A stretch of DNA of 64,000 bases from Dicyema japonicum (GCA_011109175.1 RDEW01000027.1:147817-211816); one strand, 5' to 3'; positions 11,455 to 23,829 are shown, numbered from the stretch's first letter. Translations and numbers: made by a program. Notes: generated by a model from the letters alone, not told the origin.

Positions 11455-12322
11455 ATGAAACTTTCTAATAAACTATTAAATGTAGAACTTTTTGCTTATT
11501 TAATAGATTCCCGAAGAAGTCGTATCTATCTACAAAGATTTGCCTGCTAAATCTGAGAAACGTAAGCTAACTGAGAAATTTTTCTCTAAAAATAAACGCA
11601 AGTTCATTCCCTGGAGTTTTATTGACTGCGAGTCCCTTAAAAGTAATTTTTAATCGAATTAGTAGATAAACCGTTTGATCAGCTCAGCCAGCGAGAAAAA
11701 GAGTACTTGGCTGGGCTCTACAAAACATCTCTGACCTCATTTTACTCTCCCGTTTCTGAATTGAGTAAGTTTAGGTTTTATTTCCAAAGAACTCGACGGG
11801 GATGCCTTCGTCTTAGAGTTCAGTAAATCCAATGGCGATAGATCTTATGTGGTCGGAACGATGACTTCATTTGGCAGATCCTCTAAGTCTGAGATCTGCC
11901 CAGTGTCCACTGACTGCAAGTGCATATCAAATTTTCATGCCAGCATAGTAAACACGGTAAATGACGGTTGTCAGTTTCCAGGGGAATGGAAAATACCAGC
12001 TTATCAACTACAGCTCGTTCGGGACTATGGTAGACGGAGTTGTTCTGTCTAACCATATTCCGTCCAAACCAGTCGTCTCCTCCTCTCTGCGGAAGTACGA
12101 AGATCGATACATCTTTAGCTGTGACCAATCTGTACCGGTTTTCTTTATTTAGACCGAATGTAACTGTCGCGATTCCTTTGCCAAATCAAATTCTACGACT
12201 GAGTTTGAGGCCCCCGCTGAACTCTTACACGGGTCTTTCATTAAGGTTTGGTGTGTAAGCATTTTCAGATTGGTTGCTCGACATTTATTTTCGTTATTCC
12301 GAGCCAGAGTAGTCTTAAATAA
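11455..12322 (+). CDS. FHA-domain protein related to the C-terminus of PHF12/Pf1, 241 aa
   Basis: Seven-exon model; introns 11482-11506, 11643-11665, 11765-11789, 11957-11981, 12132-12152 and 12246-12268 (20-25 nt). The coding total is 726 nt. After about 110 residues an FHA fold is visible: GTMTSFGR, CKCISNFHASIVNT, GNGKYQLINYSSFGTMVDG. Then come TECNCR and AELLHGSFIKIGCSTFIFVI. The pair 'FHA with LLNYSEHGT.VD' plus 'CNC ... LLHHGSYIKLGC..FVF' is diagnostic of PHF12, a Sin3/HDAC-complex subunit that binds chromatin. The PHD fingers of PHF12 are not in this model, and upstream sequence to 10985 is LINE-A. Either dicyemids keep a short form, the PHD part is elsewhere, or an insertion removed it. 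The ATG at 11455 is the first in frame. Confidence 0.8.
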
Positions 12323-13260
12323 TTTTTAACGTTAAATATGAATGTTGATTCTATTTAATTTTGATTTATTAGTTTTTTAGCTTTAGTTGTTGTGGTATAT
12401 TGAGCTAAATTTGTTCTTAGCCATTCACTTTTTTATCCCCGGTCCCTAAAATGAAGGAAACCGGTGACTAACAAGAACGTAAACGCTAAAGAAAGACCCT
12501 CCCACAGATCCGATGTGAAGGGGAAATTGAAGACGGTCAGAACATGAGTAGAAGTTTTTTTTAATAACCACGGCTATTATCTGAAAGGTTTTATTTAGTT
12601 CCTCCGGTCGGAATGGGACATCATTTTTTAAGCATCCCGTCTATTCAAATCTCCGTTGTGTGCATTCCTCCCCTGGAGAACCGAAGATAGGGATTTTTTG
12701 GATGCTTAAGAAAGAGTCTCATGGTCGTCGAGAAAATATCAGAAGACCGACGAATTTGAATGCCTAATTTTTTTACAGTCGAATTCGGCCATTCGTTTAG
12801 TGACTTTTTTCTAGGGTAACTGCATTTTCAATATACTCGCAAGTCGGTTGTTCATCAACCCCAAGTTTACAATCTTTGGCAAGTCCAGCATAAACAGTCA
12901 CAACTAAATAATCTAAGAAAGATACTACAGAGCGTCTGTTTTTGTCAACACAGGCTTCTGCTCCGGAAGAAAGGTGGAAAAGTAGGTCCGCCATCTTCCA
13001 TTTTCATGCACTTCCTATTGTTTGTCTCTTAATTTAATTTTATTAACCCCGGAATTCACAAAACATGACAAGAGTTATCGTCTAAGATCAGTGATCCTGG
13101 TGTCCATACCAGGGTTTCTCCTGGATTAATCCCCACAAAGGGGAAAGATTCTTCTCGTATCTCGGGCAGGTGTCCAGATATAGCTTATGTCTGGTGCGAC
13201 GGGATGGACAGGAGACCTTGCTATCTTGAGGAAGCCTCGGTGAAGTTCCGTAAGGTATTC
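12323..13260 (-). repeat. LINE 3' ends and shared repeat
   Basis: Around 12425-12560 (TCCCCGGTCCCTAAA...GGTGACTAAC...CCCACAGATCC) the sequence resembles the complementary 3' region at 31575-31680. Another terminus of the same style (TTTTATTAACCCCGGAATTC) begins at about 13025. 12797-12994 encodes on the minus strand MADLLFHLSSGAEACVDKNR, matching the repeat at 28.0 kb. All fit 5'-truncated retroelement copies inserted on the minus strand. No host exon found. Confidence 0.45.
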
Positions 13261-13599
13261 TATGATTGGTGGGACGTTTAGTGTTCTCAATTTCACGTAT
13301 ATCTAAAACACATCCTGGAGAAATCGTACTTATTACTACTATGCGGATTATATGGACACATATTACGGATAAATCATGCCGTTCCTACATACAATATTAT
13401 GGAATCACACATCTTCTGCTCAGGGGCTTCAAGAAGGAAGCCACTAACAACTTTGCCTTCAATAATGAAAATCGATTTAAAACATGTTAAAATGGCATTA
13501 GAAGACGCAGATGATCTAGACAACCTCCGAAAATCGCAATCTCGAGAAGTGCGTAGAGAAGTCTAACAGACCGGATCATCCTGGGGTGGCACCTTGGAC
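13261..13599 (+). repeat. Retroelement 5' region shared with 20.7 kb
   Basis: The stretch with ACATCCTGGAGAAAT and AAAATCGCAATC matches 20711-20800 (ACACCCTGGAGAACT, AAAATCGCAATC) in the same order and orientation. The encoded peptide starts with HPGEIVLI here and HPGELVLM there. Probably an ORF1 or 5' segment of one LINE family. Confidence 0.4.
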
Positions 13600-15290
13600 G
13601 GACCGTTTTGCCCCCTCGACTCTTCGATGTTTCGCTGCAATCACGAGATCATAGCGTACGATAAAATAATTAAATTTTTGTTAGTTGGGGAGGGGAGGTA
13701 CTGAGGAACACGTTGAATGGAGTTGATGACAACACTGATCCTTGAGGAATTCCATTTGGAATGTCTTAAGGTTTTGATTTTTGGTTGTTTGTCACAATTT
13801 GTCCCAGTCGAACGTTGATAAAGTTAACCAAAATGACTTGAATTTATGCTGGATCGTCGTCGCAAAAATTTTTTCAGTAAAGATCTTCAGAGATACTGCG
13901 TCATGCGTCTTCTCTGTATCCACTAGACCAACACGGTTCTCTTGACTGGATTGGAGTATTTAGGCCCTCCGAAATGAATTAGATCTGTTTTGTTAAATGG
14001 GTTGTTGTCGAGTGTCCTTCCAAAATTCGTGTAGAAAAGATTTCTTTCATATTTTCGGAATCTTGTTCTCGTTTATTGAGAGATTGAAAATTTGTGTTAT
14101 TGCCACCGTCGCGGAAGGACCCAGGTTCTACAGTTCGAGAACGAAGAAATCGTCTGAACCGCGGGATGACGATTTGTTCATTTTAGTGATTACTCATTGC
14201 ACCATAGTCGAAAAAAAGAAAGTTATTTGAAGACATTTATTCCTCCGAACATGGCCTGAACGAAGATTCTGGTATTTTTAATGATTTATGACTAATGTTA
14301 ACGTGGTACTTCATTAGGTCATTGGGATTTGGACCTGGCTCTCGATTTGCAATTAAATATGGAGAGCACTTCATGAACCTCCCTATTGATTTCCATAATA
14401 GAGTGGAAGAAGTATTATTCGTAACTTTTTTTCAGCACGGCTTCCAATGTTTTTTGTTGTGTTCTGTGATGTTCCGCATGATTTCTCTATTCAGTTGAAT
14501 CTTTTTTAATGAATCTTTTCCGAGCTCTGAGTATAATGACGTTGAGGTGTCTGACGGCGACGTCGATAAATCTAAAATCCTCTATCCGGAAACCGTGAAG
14601 GTGTTCCTCAATAAAATATGTGAATTCGGGCCACACTGCACGTGAGAAGTTGACAATTGTTCTTGGAGTATGAATTCTCATGATGAGTTGGTTATGGTCA
14701 TTATGTAAGTCACATATAACCTCCCAAGAAATGTCGAGCGTCATAGGGGAGTCACCCCGGTGGGACGGGATCCTTGTGTGTACACTTGGGTTATAGAGAA
14801 TGATCAAGTCGTAAAAACTGAGAGCTCCCCGTTAATAAAGTTGTTAGTTAGCATACCTCTAGAACTCTTGGAGGAAGGGGTTAAATGTTATTCGAAATAT
14901 TTCTGGCAAGGATATGGTTCCTGGTCAGTGTAGTAAGGCCTCCGCGCCTCCATAACTTCTGTCTTGTCTAAAACTGAATATCTAGGAATGCTGGGGGTAG
15001 GCTGTAGTGGGTTTAGTTTTGTCTCTTGAAGGAGAGCTAAATCCACTGAGTGTCTAAGGGAAAGTGTTGTAGTCGGTAATTTTTGTCCAAATACCATTAA
15101 TGTTGACTTGCAGTATGATAAGATCTGGTCCGGGAATTTTCTCGACGTCTCCGCAAGAAAGAAACAGGATACGACACCATCCGCGCAACCGTGATTGTGG
15201 GATAGGGAGTTTGCAACACTTTTCCAACACTTCAAGAGAGTGATGCTAAGATGTAGGTGAGTCAATAAGTCACGCGGCATGTTTATTCGC
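13600..15290 (-). mobile_element. Jockey-like LINE, decayed
   Basis: Minus-strand order from the right: endonuclease N-terminal part (about 15290-14888, DLALLQETKLNPLQPTPSIP), endonuclease C-terminal part (14807-14487, SPMTLDISWEVICDLHNDHN, the expected SDH-type motif reading NDH), then an RT fragment at about 13960-13690 (VDTEKTHDAVSLKI, the domain-A aspartate block). Frameshifts throughout. Its 5' segment (15130-15290) is repeated at 20425-20590. Confidence 0.65.
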
Positions 15291-16847
15291 CACTGTTTCT
15301 CTCTTATAGTTATATTTCACTTTTAATGTACTCAGATCTAAATTATTGGATTTAACAGATATTAGTAATTAATGCACGTCAAAAAATTAATTTCTGACAT
15401 TTTAATGGCTAACCTCTGGATTCCATTACATCGAATATCTTTCATGTGGACAACCGAAAACACGTTTAACGTGATGTCATGTCATTCACTATCTCTAAGC
15501 TTTTGTGTCGCCCAGAAGGCAGTTAACGGAGCTCGAAAGAGGACTATTTATTCCATTTTGTAATCTCTTGTTCAAGAGACATCCACTGCTCTTGCGACGT
15601 GTCGAGATCAAGATTTCTTTTTCCTTGTTATACCAGTGCGGTGTCATATGATCCATTTGTCTCAGGCTGCGTTCAGTATCATGATAGTATTTTCTCCTCT
15701 ATTTCACTGGATGGGTTCTTTATAACTGCAAATACTCGACATTTTATTCCCTTTTTGTTTGTTCTGGGTGGACGTGTACGTAATATCTATGACCGTAAGA
15801 ACTGTAACATTTAATTATCTGTGAACTATTAACTTCTTTAAGTGCCTTATATTAACTTTAGCATACTCTGAGCTTTAAAATGTAGAATTTAACAAATTTC
15901 TGTTAATTGTATGTAAGTGTATGTTTCAAATCAATTTAGCTGCTAATTCATTTGATAGTAAATCTTTGGGTTAAGTCTAATATGCGTTATCTGAGTTAAA
16001 TTCCCATACCACTACATGATCGAAGGATTTATTACTCCTATGTGACTTTGAATCCTAAAAATCTTACGCAATCCATCTGTCCCAGGAGACTCTTAGTGCC
16101 TGTTGGTGTCCAAAAATAATCTCTCTTCTCCACTCCAGAGGTTTCCATAATGGCGGATGTGGATGGATTTGTTGCTTTAAAAGGACGCGTCTTACTCCCA
16201 CCGTGGAAACTAGATATACCTTTTTTAGACGTTAACTCACTCTTTTAACGGTATATCCAAGGTTATTAAATAAAATAATAATATTAGCTTTAGAAAATAA
16301 CAGTAATTAATTCTCTCCATACGTCAAACTATTTCAATTGATGATCATTCTTTTGGCTATATTGAGGTAATTGATGGTTTTAACAAATATTGGCAATTAA
16401 ACTATCAGTTTAGGCAATTTGACTATTCTTTGAGTTTGAATGACGTAAATTGAGTTAAATAATTGGTTTTGCATAAATTTTTATTTACTACACCATAAAC
16501 TGACCCTAAAATTAAATAATTTTCAGACTTTTATTCAATTGTCTTAAAAGAGTGAAGTAATGCTTTGAAATTGTCAATCTGTAAAATTTTCAGTGCCAGT
16601 TGAAACAATTACATCGTGGCCAATATTGATCTTGTGTACTTTAGTAATTAGCATATGGGTGATTGAGAAATTCTGGTGAAAATAAATAGAACTGACTAAG
16701 CACTAACACTAGAGTGGATTTTTTCTACAAAAAATAAAAGCCAAGCTGCATAAACTTAAGCTTACATTTACTAAATTAAACTGATATTCGTCATATAATC
16801 GATTTATCATGTGAATAAAAGTTATATTACGGCATAGCCCTAAAGAA
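15291..16847. other. Repeat remains and AT-rich region upstream of calpain
   Basis: 15360-15800 reads on the minus strand like endonuclease scraps of a LINE. 16050-16200 resembles repeats at 24.7 and 28.6 kb. 16210-16847 is AT-rich and holds the upstream region of calpain; I see no clear promoter motif. Confidence 0.35.
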
Positions 16848-19273
16848 ATGAGGGAGTACAGAAGGCCAAGAGAGATACTAGCTTTACCAGATCAGGATTA
16901 TAACAAACTGAAGGAGGAATGCGTTAGAAATGGGTGCCTCTTTGAAGACCCTGAATTTCCTGCTACAGATTCATCAGTTTATTACAATAATCGTCCCATC
17001 AGGGGTCGCATCCGATGGCTTCGTCCTAAGGTACTCCACGTGTGGATCGATTTTTGATATTTTACGTTGAAATATTAACTTGTAGGAAATTTACTCAAAT
17101 CCCCAATTCATAGTCGGCGATACTTCACGTTTTGACATAATTCAAGGAGCCGTAGGTGAAGACAACCTTGGCTGAATTTGTAGGTAACTGTTGGATGTTG
17201 GCGGCAGTAGGATCATTAACGACACGTGAGGAATTGTTGAGAAATGTTGTCATTAAAAATCAAAATTTTGATGATCAAAACTACGCGGGAATTTTTCGCT
17301 TCCGTTTTTGGCATTTTGGAGACTTCAAGGAGATCGTAATTGACGATAGACTTCCTGTTACCGAGAGAGGGGACTTAATATTTATGAAATCAAGGGACAG
17401 GGGAGAATGCTGGTCACCATTGCTCGAAAAAGCCTATGCAAAGTACTGAAGAGTCACTAATCTGTAGAATGTGTGGAAATTATGAAGCCTTAAGTGGTGG
17501 AAGCGCGATCGAAGGAATGGTTGACTTTACAGGAGGAATTGGGGAGACATATAAGCTTAATTCAAAAAATATACCTCCAAATTTATTCGAAATACTGGAA
17601 AAATCTCTCGAAAATAACGCCTTAATGTCATGTGCCATACAGGTTGATCATATAGTAAACTTTAGGGTAATCAAATGGAAGGACGTCTTTCGAATGGACT
17701 CATCATGCTGCATGCTTATTCCATTACGGGGATCAAAACTGTTGAGTCAGACTGAGCTATTTTAGATTTTTCTCGAGAGAATAGGAAAGAGTGTTAAAAT
17801 GGTGAGACTAAGAAATCCCTGGGGCGGAGTAGAGTGGAATGGACCGTGGTCTGATGGATCGAGGGAATGGGACCTTATTTCATCGCATGAAAAAGACAGA
17901 CTCGGACTAATTTGTGAGGATGACGGAGAATTCTGGTATTTTGAGATGAAACATATTAAGGATGGACTGGAGTGATTTTTCGAACAATTTCTCCATTGTC
18001 GACGTCTGCAATCTTCACCCGGATTCGGGATCCAAAACAAATACTCATGATTGGAACTCTTTAGAAATCAAAGGCTGTTGGGACAAACTAGTTACATCAG
18101 GAGGAAATGTTCAGTCTGGTTTCTGCGATTTTTAACATTCTTAGCGAATTATATGTCGAACCCTCAATTCAGTTTTTCACTCCAAGAAAGGGGGGCTAAA
18201 TCAGAAATTGTGATATGTCTCTCCCAGAAAGATCGACGACGACTTTTTTCACAAGGAAAGTCGATGCTCTCTGTGGCATTTCACCTTTATCAGGTAAATT
18301 GGTGGTGCTTCTGTTCCATAGAAAGTGAAGATTGGAAGACATAGCAGAATGCAAATGATCTGCAATTCAAATCCGTACATAAACCGCAGAGATATCACAA
18401 TTCGTGCCTCGATTCCTGAAGGAGACTATATTCTTATTCCTTCTACATTCTATACGGGAGAGAGTGGAGAATTTCTCATAAGAGTTTTCTGCGATGGACA
18501 AATACAAGGAAAGTAGTGTTGAATGTAACTAATTACAGGAACCTCGACGAAGGGTCCCACGTGTCTAAAAAGGTGTCTCGAATGGTCACTTTAGGCAATT
18601 TCTAATGATACAAATTTGATGACAGATGATGTGAGTCAGATATTCAAAAAATATGCCCAATATGACATGGAGATTGATAGAACTGAGCTACACGACCTCC
18701 TGAACGATTTATTTACGTTGGGTACCCTCATGAATTTATTTGCCAGACAAAAAGGGGCCAGTTTTCCGAGAACACCTCGCATATGAAATTCTCTTATATT
18801 TTGACGTTTTAATCGAATGTGATGTTCTATAGAAAGACTCTCAGGGGACAATTGGATTTGACGAATTCAAAGATCTTTGGAACATGCTCTGTGAAGCCAA
18901 GGTTTGAGAATATATCTCATTTCTAGAACGTCTTTAAGAAATCGGACGTTGATAACAGTGGGAATCTTAACTCCCTAGAACTGAGGATAGCCCTCTCCAG
19001 ATTCGGTTTATCTTAGTAAATGACTGCGGGTTACTCTGTGGGATCATCAATACTAAACTTGCTGGCGACCAAATACTCAGACAGAAACGGAAATTTAGCG
19101 TTTGACGCTTTCTGCACTTGCCTCGGGAAAATAAAGATCACATATGGTTTGAAATGTAGTAATTATTTCCAGAACGGTTTAGTGAAATTGAAAAAATGAG
19201 GCAAATGAAGCTTGACTTCAACCAGGTTAGGATTTATGAGCATTTTTAGTTCATGCACTTAACACTGCACTAA
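16848..19273 (+). CDS. Calpain, calcium-dependent cysteine protease, about 663 aa
   Basis: Seventeen exons; introns 17031-17085, 17156-17183, 17443-17467, 17643-17665, 17741-17765, 17936-17960, 18119-18144, 18294-18321, 18513-18538, 18573-18594, 18722-18746, 18806-18832, 18902-18926, 19006-19029, 19147-19172 and 19226-19249. Coding total 1992 nt. Catalytic triad present: Cys87 in GAVGNCWMLAA (GNCW for the usual GDCW), His245 in GLIMLHAYSIT, Asn271 in RLRNPWGG. The C2-like domain III follows (GDYILIPSTF), then penta-EF-hands (FDKDSQGTIGFDEF, SDVDNSGNLNSLELRIAL, KYSDRNGNLAFDAF) and the C-terminal FMHLTLH. This is a classical calpain large subunit of near-normal length; it cleaves signalling and cytoskeletal proteins in the cytosol. 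Intron 14 ends in GG instead of AG; without its removal the frame meets TAG TAA. Confidence 0.93.
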
Positions 19274-20100
19274 GTCTCACTAATTATGTACTAATAACAT
19301 AAAATTTATTAAACTTTAAGTTCACTCGATTATGAGTTAAGATATAGCCTTCATGAGCAGTCCAAGGCACAATTATAAATCTCAGGCTTTTTCATCTTCC
19401 TCGATTATTATCCAGTGATCTCTTAGATTCAAATCGTTTGCGAGATTCAACTCCATTTAAGTGTTTTTTTATGTCAATTTTATTACAACTGGCAGAGTTA
19501 ATCTTACCTTGAATGAAAGCGGCTTTCTTTGAAAGTATAATAGCCTTCCATGGCTATATTTACTGAGATGATCGGGCCTGTTTTCAATATATGTCAGAAC
19601 AGTGTCTATCTAGATTTCCAGACTTATTTGCTTGCATCTGTAATTTTCTAGATTGGACTATTAGAGAATCTGGTAGGTAAATCTGTCCCAGTAAGTTTCT
19701 TCAGGAGACTCCTATGGGAGGAATCAACCTTTCTATTTCTCGTATGTTAGCCCATGTCCCAGTGTTATATAGCAGAGTGAACTACACAAAGGGGTTTGGA
19801 GTTGTACATTTCTTAGCACTAAGGGCTTTGCATTTCTACCATCAATTATTATCTTACGCATGTCTTCTATGTTTCCTAAGAGAGATCCGAATTTTTCTTA
19901 ACGTCTTTAATTTTCCAAGAAAATGTTATCCATTCTTTTCACTTCTATTAACTCCTCCTAGTATTATTAACATTGAGAAACCATTTCCAAGACAGATCAG
20001 GAGCATTTTCCAATTGACACTCCAAAGCTACCCAGTTTTCAGAGATTATATAGACATCATCTGCATAAATCACTTCTATTTTTCCTTGGAGTAGTGTTGT
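19274..20100 (-). mobile_element. LINE RT palm and C-terminal fragment
   Basis: On the minus strand 20100-20000 reads GKIEVIYADDVYIISENWVA, with the RT catalytic YADD at about 20053-20070. Further scraps run to about 19330. 19274-19330 is AT-rich sequence after the calpain stop. No intact ORF. Confidence 0.6.
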
Positions 20101-20389
20101 GACTTAACTGAAAAAGGTCATTCAGAATATCACAAAGTTCCGAATTTGACAGTAAAATTATAATATTTTTTTAAATAAATATTTATTAAATGAAAACAAA
20201 AATTAATCAAAAATGGTCCCCGTAGACATGAACGAGGTTGCATTGCCTCTAATCGATATTTAAAAAAATAAACTTCCAGAAATTGTTTCAGCCAGGGTCT
20301 GAAATTCCTATAGTGTTCAACGTGAGCAGGTTCAGTTCCCAAACCTCCTCGTGTATCATGCGGTTTCTAAGCGTTTTTTTTTAATTTTT
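20101..20389. other. AT-rich spacer, no gene recognised
   Basis: Short frames only. The minus strand starts MGTEPAHVEHYRNFRPWLKQ but has no relative that I recognise. Confidence 0.3.
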
Positions 20390-21190
20390 GTCCGATGAAG
20401 AAACTTTCATCATGATTAGATCTGGTCCATGTTTTTCTCCGACGTCTCTGCAGGAAATAAGCAGGATACGACACTATCCACGTCTCCACGATTGCGAAAT
20501 ATGGAGTTTTCGATTCTCTTACAACACTTCAAGTAAGCAATGCCACCACGTAGGTGAGTCACACAGCATGTTATTTTTGTCATTATGAAAAAGCGAGGCG
20601 CATCACCACCCTCAACAAAAGTTAAGATAGCCTAATTATAAAATTATTATTAAGAAGTTAACGACTAATCAAGTGTATTTGGTTGAGATGGTGACGTCCC
20701 TCTGTTCACTATGTCCAATATACACCCTGGAGAACTTGTGTTAATGACATACTTAACGACCACCGAAAAATCGCAATCACAAGAGGAGCGCGGAGGCGTC
20801 GGACTGCAAAGATTATCCGGGGTGCGGGACAAGCGACGTCAATTGATTAACTTTCTTGTTGCGAATGTGCATAATAAAATAAGTTTATCTAGTCTCCACT
20901 GCCACCGAAAAAGAGCCCTTCAACGTCATACAAGTCCATCCAGAACCAGCATGAAAGGTAAAAAGCGTCCATTCCTTGCAGTTGTGGAAACCCCTGCAGT
21001 GGAGTGAGGGAAGCAAATGATCCTTTTTTTTGCCACCCTGGTACTGGGCACCACCTGAGACAGGTAGATCACATAACGCAACTTATTGTAATGCTATTTA
21101 ATGATCAATTCGAAGTTATCTAATGGATGTGATTTTAATTTTTTATCTTAATAACAATTATTAGTCTTTATAAAATAAATATAAATAAAT
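20390..21190. repeat. LINE 5' fragments (two orientations)
   Basis: 20425-20590 is a second copy of 15130-15290 (minus LINE 5' part). 20711-21007 encodes MSNIHPGELVLM...TEKSQSQEERG on the plus strand, matching the repeat at 13.3 kb. 21060-21190 is AT-rich. Confidence 0.4.
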
Positions 21191-21215
21191 GATAAATCAA
21201 ATTCAAATAATGTGA

Positions 21216-22328
21216 ATGAGGTTGAAGGTTCTGTTTTTCGGATCGGATTGGTTTAGTATTCCAATATTCAAAAAATTGTTTGATTCAGCTAGTGACTTGT
21301 AGAAAAAACAGCAGCTTTGTCGACAATTTGTCAGTTGTTGCTTCCGATAAATCAATTTTGTCTCAAAATTTGGTTTTAGAAGAGGTGGACTTAAAACCTT
21401 GGCCATTGAAAGTACAAGACGGCGAATTCGATCTTGGGATTGTGGCCTCTTTTGGAAAATTGATCCCTTCCTCTGTCATTAAGCAGTTTCCAAAGCATCT
21501 TTTTGTTCATTTATTTTTCAGAGGAATAATCAACTTCCATGGTAGTCTCCTTCCTCGTTGGAGAGGACCCGCCCCCATTTGCAGGACGATCCTCGCTGGG
21601 GATGAAACTACAGGGGTCACATGTACCATGGTTGAGCCTTATCAGTAATGTGATTCGAAAATGCTGCAGATTTGACACGGGGAAGATTTTATTGCAACGA
21701 GAGGTCGATGTTCCCAGAAATGCGCATTTTCCACAACTCAGAGACAATTTGTCGAGTTTGGCTGTGAACATGGTTGATGAATGTCTTTTACTTTGTCAAC
21801 GTGACTTTTATAATCTAATTCCTCAAGATGAAGCATCCGCAACTCATGGTTTGCCTTAAAATTCATTCAAGCTTCTAAAATTAGGTCTTCGATCGCCAAG
21901 ATCAACTGGGGGACGACCACAGTAGACGATATTTATAGAATTCACAGAGCGGTTTCCCACAGGGTCTGATCCATGTATATAATATTTCAGTTCCCGCTAA
22001 ATAGTGCTATAAATGGGCGTCCCGTGTTTTTTCATGATATTGTTGATCCACTTGAGGTGTCAGAATGTAAGATTTGAGTTATGTTGAAGATTTAAATAGG
22101 AACCTAGAACGTAAAGCTTATTACCTTGAATGCCGAGCTGGAAGGAGTTATTACATTCGGCCACTCAAGGCTATCGGAATTCGATGTCTGGTGGTGATCA
22201 GTCTTATTTTGTAGGACGGATTGGTTGCCTTCAGAACTTTGACCTGTCGCTGTAAGAAAATATCTGCTGGTCTCTTTTACTCAGGGAATATGATCTACAG
22301 TGATTCAGTTTTCACTAACTGTGTGTGA
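21216..22328 (+). CDS. MTFMT: Mitochondrial methionyl-tRNA formyltransferase, 312 aa
   Basis: Eight exons; introns 21278-21302, 21495-21521, 21645-21669, 21849-21871, 21964-21990, 22067-22089 and 22191-22214. Coding total 939 nt. The N-terminal formyltransferase fold begins MRLKVLFFGSDWFSIPIFKK; then FDLGIVASFGKLIP, FPKGIINFHGSLLPRWRGPA (the folate-binding block with the catalytic Asn-His) and GDETTGVTCTMVEPYQFDTG (the conserved Asp). The C-terminal domain has THASKIRSSIAKINWGTTTV and IYRIHRAV, and a final beta barrel with DGLVAFRTL. It formylates initiator Met-tRNA for mitochondrial translation. Length is slightly short for the family (about 310-390). Intron 2 would use a GC donor (GCATCT); if retained it adds nine in-frame residues at a position where homologues have none. 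An MRPS11 gene lies tail to tail downstream. Confidence 0.93.
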
Positions 22329-23044
22329 TGATTGTATTAGATTTTCTATCTGATTATCATGGAACAAATATTTTTTATATTATTTAAGCTTTTTCTTAAA
22401 ATTTAAAAATAGATCAATTATCAATTCGTTCCTGTAACTTAAAATAACTTTAATATCACTTACGGTTTGAAAAAGCTCGTTACACGTAAAGACAACGCGT
22501 TTTACGGCGTCGGACGGATCCTACCCTCGGCACTTTTGTCAGAATCGTAGATACGAAGGAACGACTGTGGATTCTTCATGCTCTGCAAATGCAGACACTT
22601 CAGGGAAGCGGTGGGGTTCTCTTCTACGAGTACAGGATGAAAATGTCGAGGGCGATAAGAAGAACTGGAATAGTTCGGTTACTATTACCTTCTTTCCCTA
22701 TTGCATAGTTGTCACAGCATTTCCTAGGGCTTAACCATTGGGGACTCTTGTAGTTTTTTCTTTGTAATGTTTTGTCCTGAAAATGGGGGGTTGGTCTTTC
22801 AAACAGAAAATAAGAAGTTCATAAGGACAAACTTTATAAAATCATTCTCAACTATCTTAAAACCACATCAGTATAGAAAGACCGTCTCTATTCAATTTAA
22901 CATTTTCTCGTCGAGCTGGGATCACTTGGTCAAGGTCATTCTCTTTTTTCATTAGCGATCCTTGACTCTCAGTGAATGCAGGAGGGAATTTTTATTGCAA
23001 GAAAATTATTTTAAGACAATATTTTAGTGCAAATTAATTTTCAA
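22329..23044. other. Interval between MTFMT and MRPS11, with LINE scraps
   Basis: AT-rich next to both 3' ends. About 22480-22960 is GC-richer with short frames and a LINE-like GGGATCACTTGGTC at 22918-22931. No host exon recognised. Confidence 0.35.
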
Positions 23045-23780
23045 TCAAATTCTGCGCATCTTCCTTGATTTTTTCCCATTAGGTGGAAGAGTCGCGTCAG
23101 CAAGGGAGACAACCTTCAACCCAGACTCTGACATTCCAGTAATAGCAGCCTAGTATAGACAAAAGAATCACAACCTCCCTCGTGGAAGAAAATCCACGCA
23201 ATATCAGTCTGATTCCATCATTGAAACCCAATGACACAATTCTCTGCGAATATGACCAACCATTACCATTCCAACTGACTTGGCCGATAACTGTGCAGCG
23301 ATTGTAGTCTTCTTTTTAGAATTTTTGAATCCTTCAGTGCCCTAAGCATGTCTACAGTAAGTTACCATAGACCGATGCAAAATCATCCTTCCTTTAATAT
23401 CATTAGAACCAGTACCATGCGTGTTCGTGAAGGCCATGTGACAGTTATTCTTGGAAAAAGTCATGTGAAGAATCGGAAATGAGTCCAACGGTTTTCCGCC
23501 GATCAAAACTTCCTTGGGTAGTGAACGAAGGGCCAATTTTCTAGAATAGGGTTTTCAATCAAAACTCGATTTTTTCCATGATAGTATTGTGCGAGGGGTT
23601 GATTTCCACATACCCATCGGGTCGAGTTTTGGTGATGTCCTTTTTTTCGATTTTGTAGTACAATTTTAAGTGTTCCTTTGACGTGTTGATTGATGAAATA
23701 AATCTTGGAAGAACGGTATAATTTTGAAAACATTTAAAAATAGGAGTCAAAAAATGAAAAGAATTAGCCAATGAACACAT
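23045..23780 (-). CDS. MRPS11: Mitochondrial ribosomal protein uS11m (MRPS11), 204 aa
   Basis: Six exons; introns 23541-23565, 23392-23415, 23342-23365, 23244-23266 and 23150-23174 (23-25 nt). Coding total 615 nt. A non-conserved N-terminal third, probably a mitochondrial targeting extension (MCSLANSFHFLTPIFKCFQN), precedes the uS11 core: FPILHMTFSKNNCHMAFTN (the NNT-type motif), GRMILHRSMGTEGFKNSKKK, TTIAAQLSAK, then RLILRGFSSTRE, SESGLKVVSLADATLPPNGK and the basic end KSRKMRRI. uS11 lies in the small-subunit platform next to the mRNA exit. The match runs the whole length of the bacterial-type protein, so the gene is complete. It is convergent with MTFMT. Confidence 0.92.
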
Positions 23781-23829
23781 CAATAAAAAACAATTTTAAA
23801 TTTTATTTTAAAATAAATAACAAAATAGA

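Noticed and set aside
11883-12128. Minus-strand ORF of 81 codons
   Set aside because: Lies antisense to the FHA exons, which show family motifs; a shadow frame.
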